NCBI RefSeq assembly: GCF_000374025.1
Contig: NZ_KB893195.1
Coordinates: 329,019-393,018, forward strand
Source of the DNA: Spirosoma panaciterrae DSM 21099
GTDB taxonomy: Bacteria > Bacteroidota > Bacteroidia > Cytophagales > Spirosomataceae
Direction of reading: 5' to 3'
DNA: 64,000 bases
Positions 60,378-64,000 of the stretch are shown in pieces. The position numbers and the translations under genes are program-made. The notes under the pieces are model-generated. The model ran no database searches and was not told where the DNA came from. It saw only the letters and a program-made list of their open reading frames with translations. How positions within the stretch are numbered: the first letter of the stretch is position 1; every line of letters starts with the position of its first letter.

Positions 60378-61583
60378 TTACAAGACATATCGAAGCGCAA
60401 AGTTTCCGGTAAACCCGGCTGAAATTCCGCCGTTCCAGGTTTTGGTTTCGCCCGATTGACCAGACCTGCCCGATGGCAAATACGTGAGCGAAGCGTTTGC
60501 CAGCGATGTTTCAACAATAAAGCGTTGGCCTATCATGTAGGCTAAGCCAACCCGAACCGCGCCATTAACCGAAAATCCACTGTAATCACCTGACGTATAG
60601 TGCATATACCCGGATTCTATGCGCGTATAGGGCGTCAGGCGCGTTGGCAACCAATACTGTTGAAAGTAGGGTAAAATGCCCAGCGTCCATTGCGTATCCG
60701 TACTACCTTGACTACCTGGTGCATTAACACTTGTCAACTGATTGGTACTATAGGCAATAGGAATACTGATTCCAAGTAAGTTATTTTTTCCAATGAAATA
60801 ACCCAATGATGGACTGAATGCATATTGGTTAGTAACTGACTGATACGAAACAGCTCCTACTTCAGCATCCTGATTGGTTCGCTGATTAGTTACCGATAAT
60901 CCGCCTTCCAAAACCCATCTACCTGCATTTGTTTGTGGGTTTTCCTGCTGTTCCTGAACACCTGCCATTCGCCCAGGGCCTGTCCAGTACACTAAACCAG
61001 CGCTCAATCCGGCTGTCGACAAGGGAAATGAGTTGGCTCTTGCCAGCAACTGGACACCTATTCGACTGTTTAGTAGATAGTTAACGCCGGCTTCTACGGT
61101 TGGCGTAATGTTGACGGTTCTACTTCTTTGCCCGGCCTCGACCAATTGACCATTGTTATTAAAATACGATAGTTTACTTCCATACATGGTGACGGCAATC
61201 CCGGCGCCAGCAAACAAATAAACGGAGCCTACCTGCCAGTAACGCCGTATAAATGGTTTGGCCGTAGCTGAGTAGGTTGTATTCGAATAGGTTCGATTAG
61301 GATCATCCGCCAGATTCTGCTGGCTCTGCGTTATGGTTCCGGAAAGCGAGAGCCCTGCCAACCAATTATCTTTCCAGAAACGCCCAGCGGTTATGTCGAG
61401 CGCAGGTGTCCAGGTGGTTTGTTTACTCGTCGGCCCTGTGTTGGAGTAAACTGAGAACGGCCGCGTTTGTCGGCTGTACGTCCCCGAAATGCTACCGCTA
61501 AGAATGCCATTCCCTTTCTGAATCTGGGCATACAAATCGTTCAGGCAGAGCAGCCCCAAAAGTGCTATTAGCAGTCTTTTCAT
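60378..61583 (-). CDS. Outer-membrane beta-barrel protein of unknown function
   Basis: A 401-residue exported protein. The signal peptide is LLIALLGLLCLNDLYAQ with cleavage after YAQ. The rest shows repeated amphipathic strands, such as RWVLEGGLSVTNQRTNQDAE and LGYFIGKNNLLGISIPIAYS, and ends in FALRYVL, a typical outer-membrane barrel C-terminus. It does not resemble a TonB receptor. Ligand and partners are unknown. Confidence 0.8.
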   Translation of the reverse strand: MKRLLIALLGLLCLNDLYAQIQKGNGILSGSISGTYSRQTRPFSVYSNTGPTSKQTTWTPALDITAGRFWKDNWLAGLSLSGTITQSQQNLADDPNRTYSNTTYSATAKPFIRRYWQVGSVYLFAGAGIAVTMYGSKLSYFNNNGQLVEAGQRSRTVNITPTVEAGVNYLLNSRIGVQLLARANSFPLSTAGLSAGLVYWTGPGRMAGVQEQQENPQTNAGRWVLEGGLSVTNQRTNQDAEVGAVSYQSVTNQYAFSPSLGYFIGKNNLLGISIPIAYSTNQLTSVNAPGSQGSTDTQWTLGILPYFQQYWLPTRLTPYTRIESGYMHYTSGDYSGFSVNGAVRVGLAYMIGQRFIVETSLANASLTYLPSGRSGQSGETKTWNGGISAGFTGNFALRYVL

Positions 61584-61863
61584 AACGTATATCGTCTTAT
61601 TTCTATAGATTCACCAGCTTGTATCGACTATATTCTTCGTTTACAAAGCAATCTATACCTTTTGTTTATCCTATCCTCTAAAAACATATTAAATAATGTT
61701 AATTGCTGATGAGTCCAGATTTTCTGACTAACTCCTGACGAAAGTCGTTTGCGATTGCCGTACCAGCCCCTTACTTTGTCACAGGAATTATGGAGTACTT
61801 TGCCCATCACATTCCTCAAACCTTAATCAAGCCAATTCCCTGAGCCTTTCAACGAATCTCGCC

Positions 61864-62607
61864 ATGCTACGCATCTTACTCCTTATACAACTAACGGCTT
61901 CAATTGCCTTTGCCCAGAAAATTCATTCACACAACGATTATGCCAAGGCTCGTCCTTTCATGAATGCATACGAGCAAAAAGCGGATTTCATCGAAGCAGA
62001 CATCTGGCTCCAGAATGGAAAATTGGTCGTTTCGCACGATAAACCAGGTCCCCAGGCGCCTACACTCGACTCACTTTATCTGCAACCCATTGTCCGGCTT
62101 TTTCGCCAATTTAAAGACAAGCCCAGTGCCGACCGTGATTATACATTTAATCTGGTGGTTGATGTAAAAGACAACCCAACCGAAATACTTCCTTTGCTGA
62201 TCAGCCTATTAGAGCAGAATCTACCCGTTTTCAACCGCGCAGCAAACCCGAAAGCGATACAGGTGATTATTAGCGGCAATCGGCCTAAAATTCCCAATTA
62301 TTTTGATTACCCATTACTCCAGTTCGATGGCCGTCCAAGCGAAGTGTATGATGAAGAAACCCTTCAGCGCATCGCTCTCATCAGCGATAATTTCCAACTG
62401 TACTCGCACTGGGATGGCAACGGTGAGCTTTCGGACGAAGACCGTGAAAAGCTCAAACGGGTGATCAAAAGGGCCCATAACGATAAAAAACCCATTCGTT
62501 TCTGGGCCATTCCCGATACCCCTAATGCCTGGAAACAATTAAAGAAACTCGGTGTAGACGTCATCAATACCGATAAAGTGGCGGAGTGCGTGCAGGCAAT
62601 GCGATGA
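61864..62607 (+). CDS. PI-PLC/glycerophosphodiesterase-fold phosphodiesterase
   Basis: A 247-residue secreted protein with a signal peptide (LLLIQLTASIAFAQ). HSHNDYAKARPFMNAYEQKA opens the TIM barrel with the conserved HxHN start, DFIEADIWLQNGKLVVSHDK holds the E-x-D metal ligands and second histidine, and FDGRPS plus KKLGVDVINTDK complete the pattern of PLC-like phosphodiesterases (AIM6/GDPD group). The substrate may be a glycerophosphodiester such as the product of phospholipid breakdown. The gene stands 36 bases upstream of the kinase gene but differs in base use. Confidence 0.85.
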   Translation: MLRILLLIQLTASIAFAQKIHSHNDYAKARPFMNAYEQKADFIEADIWLQNGKLVVSHDKPGPQAPTLDSLYLQPIVRLFRQFKDKPSADRDYTFNLVVDVKDNPTEILPLLISLLEQNLPVFNRAANPKAIQVIISGNRPKIPNYFDYPLLQFDGRPSEVYDEETLQRIALISDNFQLYSHWDGNGELSDEDREKLKRVIKRAHNDKKPIRFWAIPDTPNAWKQLKKLGVDVINTDKVAECVQAMR

Positions 62608-62643
62608 TTCGAATTTTTACCAATTGAAAACCAATTCTCCCTA

Positions 62644-63090
62644 ATGGAAGCCGTTATCTTCTGCGGAATTCAGGCAGCCGGCAAAACAACATTTTACAAA
62701 GAGTATTTCTTAAAAACACATGTTCGGCTATCGCTTGATCTGCTCAAAACGCGGCACCGTGAAAGACGTTTTTTAGAAGTCTGTATTCAAACACAGCAAT
62801 CTTTCGTCGTAGACAACACAAATCCTGGGAAAGCGGATAGAAAAAAATATATTCTCGATGCTAAAGCAAACGGGTTTACTATTATTGGTTATTATTTTCA
62901 ATCAAAAATTAGTGATTCAATACAAAGAAATAGCCAGAGGCAGGTTAAAGAAAATATTCCTATAGCAGGTATCAAAGGAACATTCAGTAGATTAGAAATT
63001 CCTGAACTTACTGAGGGATTTGATAAACTATACTATGTAGAAATAACCGACGGTAAGTTTCTTATTAAAGAATGGGCAAATGAAATTTGA
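62644..63090 (+). CDS. P-loop polynucleotide-kinase-like protein, partner of Thg1
   Basis: A 148-residue ATPase of the AAA/Pnkp-kinase group. GIQAAGKTT at residues 8-16 is the Walker A loop; SLDLLKTRHRERRFL and FVVDNTNPGKADRKKY follow the pattern of bacterial and T4-type polynucleotide kinases, where an aspartate activates the 5'-OH. It overlaps the next gene, a Thg1-like polymerase, by 11 bases, and the two read as one unit. Kinase plus 3'-5' polymerase is a logical pair for repairing RNA 5' ends. The gene is A/T-rich compared with its neighbours. Substrate preference is inferred from context. Confidence 0.8.
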   Translation: MEAVIFCGIQAAGKTTFYKEYFLKTHVRLSLDLLKTRHRERRFLEVCIQTQQSFVVDNTNPGKADRKKYILDAKANGFTIIGYYFQSKISDSIQRNSQRQVKENIPIAGIKGTFSRLEIPELTEGFDKLYYVEITDGKFLIKEWANEI

Positions 63091-63781
63091 TGAATTAGAT
63101 CGAAAGATGCGGGTTTATGAAACTTCCCATGATCGATGCATACTACCCAATATGTTTATCATTGCCCGGATGGATGGAAGGGGATTCACAAAGCTTACAA
63201 AAGAAGTTCATTCATTTGAAGCCCCGTTTGATGAGAGGTTCAGGAATTATATGATAGAAACAGTTAAGCACCTTATGACTTGCGGGTTTAACATTATCTA
63301 TGGTTTTACTGAAAGTGATGAAATATCATTACTATTTCATGCACACGAAACTGCTTTTGGGCGAAAAACAAGAAAGTTGATTTCAGTGCTAGCTGGAGAA
63401 GCTAGTGCAAAATTTTCAACTTCATTAGGTGGTATTGGCGCATTTGATTGCCGACTTTCAGAGCTTCCAAATCAACAACTTGTGGTCGACTATTTTCGAT
63501 GGAGAAATGAGGATGCCCACAGAAACGCATTAAATGCTCATTGCTATTGGCGCTTAAGACAAGACAACTTTACCCAAAGTCAGGCAACAGCGCGAATAAA
63601 AGGACTGGGCATTGCTGATAAGAACGAGTTATTGTTTCAATATGGGATTAATTTCAACGAATTACCAAATTGGCAAAAAAGGGGCATTGGTATTTACTGG
63701 CAGGATATTCAAAAAGAGGTCTTTGACCCTTTAGAGTATGTTGGGAAATCATCTTTGGCAATAAGTCTCGATTCGTTGTAA
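63080..63781 (+). CDS. Thg1-like 3'-5' RNA polymerase, C-terminus probably altered by an IS
   Basis: Thg1 and Thg1-like proteins add nucleotides to RNA 5' ends in the reverse direction; bacterial members repair tRNAs with missing 5' nucleotides. The 233-residue protein has IIARMDGRGFTKL (metal ligand D32) and YGFTESDEISLLF (D80, E81), the two-metal site of the palm fold, plus KLISVLAGEASAKF and NALNAHCYWRLRQ. Bacterial homologues end with a conserved arginine-rich segment after the xxDPL region; here that is missing, and the last 16 codons run into an IS-like end. Activity may therefore be lost or reduced. The gene shares the A/T-rich composition of its partner kinase. Confidence 0.9.
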   Translation: MKFDELDRKMRVYETSHDRCILPNMFIIARMDGRGFTKLTKEVHSFEAPFDERFRNYMIETVKHLMTCGFNIIYGFTESDEISLLFHAHETAFGRKTRKLISVLAGEASAKFSTSLGGIGAFDCRLSELPNQQLVVDYFRWRNEDAHRNALNAHCYWRLRQDNFTQSQATARIKGLGIADKNELLFQYGINFNELPNWQKRGIGIYWQDIQKEVFDPLEYVGKSSLAISLDSL

Positions 63782-64000
63782 CATGATCTGGCTATTGGCC
63801 AGATACAGCCAACTGACCGAAGAAGATGCTGTATGCTCATAGTCTTTGACGATTCTCCGAAAATAGTTCGTCCAGGCAATGCTTCGTTCCACTACCCATC
63901 GTTTGGCCACCGGTACAAAACCTTGGGCTGATTCAGGCCGCGACGCTTTCTCAAAATCGATACTCCAACGGTCAAGCTCTTGAGCAAACACGCCGTTGTA
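63734..64000 (-). mobile_element. IS5-family insertion sequence, one end, partial
   Basis: GAGTATGTTGGGAAATC at 63734-63750 resembles IS5-group terminal repeats and is preceded by TTA, a plausible part of the target site. The transposase reads inward from the window edge on the minus strand and stops at 63749. The other end lies beyond the window, so the inverted repeat cannot be compared. The left boundary is inferred. Confidence 0.6.
63749..64000 (-). CDS. IS5-family transposase, C-terminal part (partial)
   Basis: The frame is open to the end of the window; about 84 residues are visible. WVVERSIAWTNYFRRIVKDYEH is the typical C1 region of IS5-type DDE transposases (the catalytic glutamate is in VVERSIAW), followed by YLANSQIMLQRI, which is usual near the end. 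The reading frame ends inside the Thg1-like coding region on the opposite strand, overlapping by 33 bases, which fits insertion of the IS into the 3' end of the thg1 gene. Confidence 0.88.
   Translation of the reverse strand, partial: YNGVFAQELDRWSIDFEKASRPESAQGFVPVAKRWVVERSIAWTNYFRRIVKDYEHTASSSVSWLYLANSQIMLQRIETYCQR

Noticed and set aside
62644..63781. Direct operon link between the kinase/Thg1 pair and the RtcB locus
   Set aside because: They are 56 kb apart with many housekeeping genes between. Any functional link is speculation and is only mentioned as co-occurrence.

Overview
The window reads as chromosomal DNA of a Bacteroidota bacterium of the Cytophagales, most likely Spirosoma or a close relative. 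The signs are a SusC/SusD pair, promoters of the TAnnTTTG type with poor Shine-Dalgarno sites, an S16 protein with a long charged tail, a probable type IX secretion C-terminal domain, LytS/LytT-type regulators and many two-palindrome intergenic repeats. The genus is inferred. Gene density is high and most genes are ordinary housekeeping or accessory metabolism. Two stretches are visibly richer in A/T than the rest and look acquired: a lipoprotein protease gene at 6952-8100 and a kinase/Thg1 pair at 62644-63781.

Layout. 1-2188: end of an RND efflux adaptor, a CDF metal exporter, a GAF protein. 2360-6801: a divergent RNA-repair locus made of a WYL regulator, two palindromic operator candidates, a roughly 550-base untranslated leader containing tRNA-like arms, a slipin (SPFH) protein and an RtcB RNA ligase. 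6952-12776: protease-like lipoprotein, reductase, CpxP-like protein, esterase, repeat-rich secreted protein. 12864-14743: LytT/LytS pair. 15119-18505: sugar transporter, KduI and ROK kinase. 18581-20771: ECF42-type sigma factor with DUF1761 and YCII/DGPF partners. 20988-28451: SlyD, Sua5/TsaC, two small overlapping genes, an ACAD10/11-like phosphotransferase and acyl-CoA dehydrogenase around a LuxR response regulator, a D-cysteine desulfhydrase-like enzyme, RluD-type synthase. 28685-37413: acetyltransferase, peptidoglycan transglycosylase, redox genes, HxlR regulator, trmD-rimM-rpsP, a divergent RibA. 37444-37919: RNase P RNA carrying a 42-bp perfect helix. 38060-42928: SusD/SusC. 43582-47724: DUF4403 protein, TrpB2, Smr protein. 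47873-54057: ethanolamine ammonia-lyase EutBC, ethanolamine permease and a Tat-exported phospholipase C. 54213-61583: transporter half, Pif1-like helicase, VWA protein, FabG, outer-membrane barrel. 61864-64000: phosphodiesterase, P-loop kinase, Thg1-like polymerase, and an IS5-type element that appears to have cut the Thg1 tail.

The best candidate for an undescribed system is the 3.4-6.8 kb locus. A WYL sensor faces a leader RNA with two complete tRNA T-arms and one D-arm but no anticodon arm, followed by a slipin and an RNA ligase. It recalls the Salmonella rsr-yrlBA-rtcBA operon, where a tRNA-mimicking Y RNA sits beside RtcB, but here there is no Ro protein, no RtcA and no sigma-54 RtcR. 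A second RNA end-processing pair (kinase plus 3'-5' polymerase) lies at the other end of the window.

A second theme is inverted repeats. Many gene ends carry 9-25 bp near-perfect stems, several built from purine-rich, low-complexity arms, and RNase P RNA has gained a helix of the same style. A separate family of elements (two 17-base palindromes 17 bases apart) sits between genes and has extended at least two reading frames.
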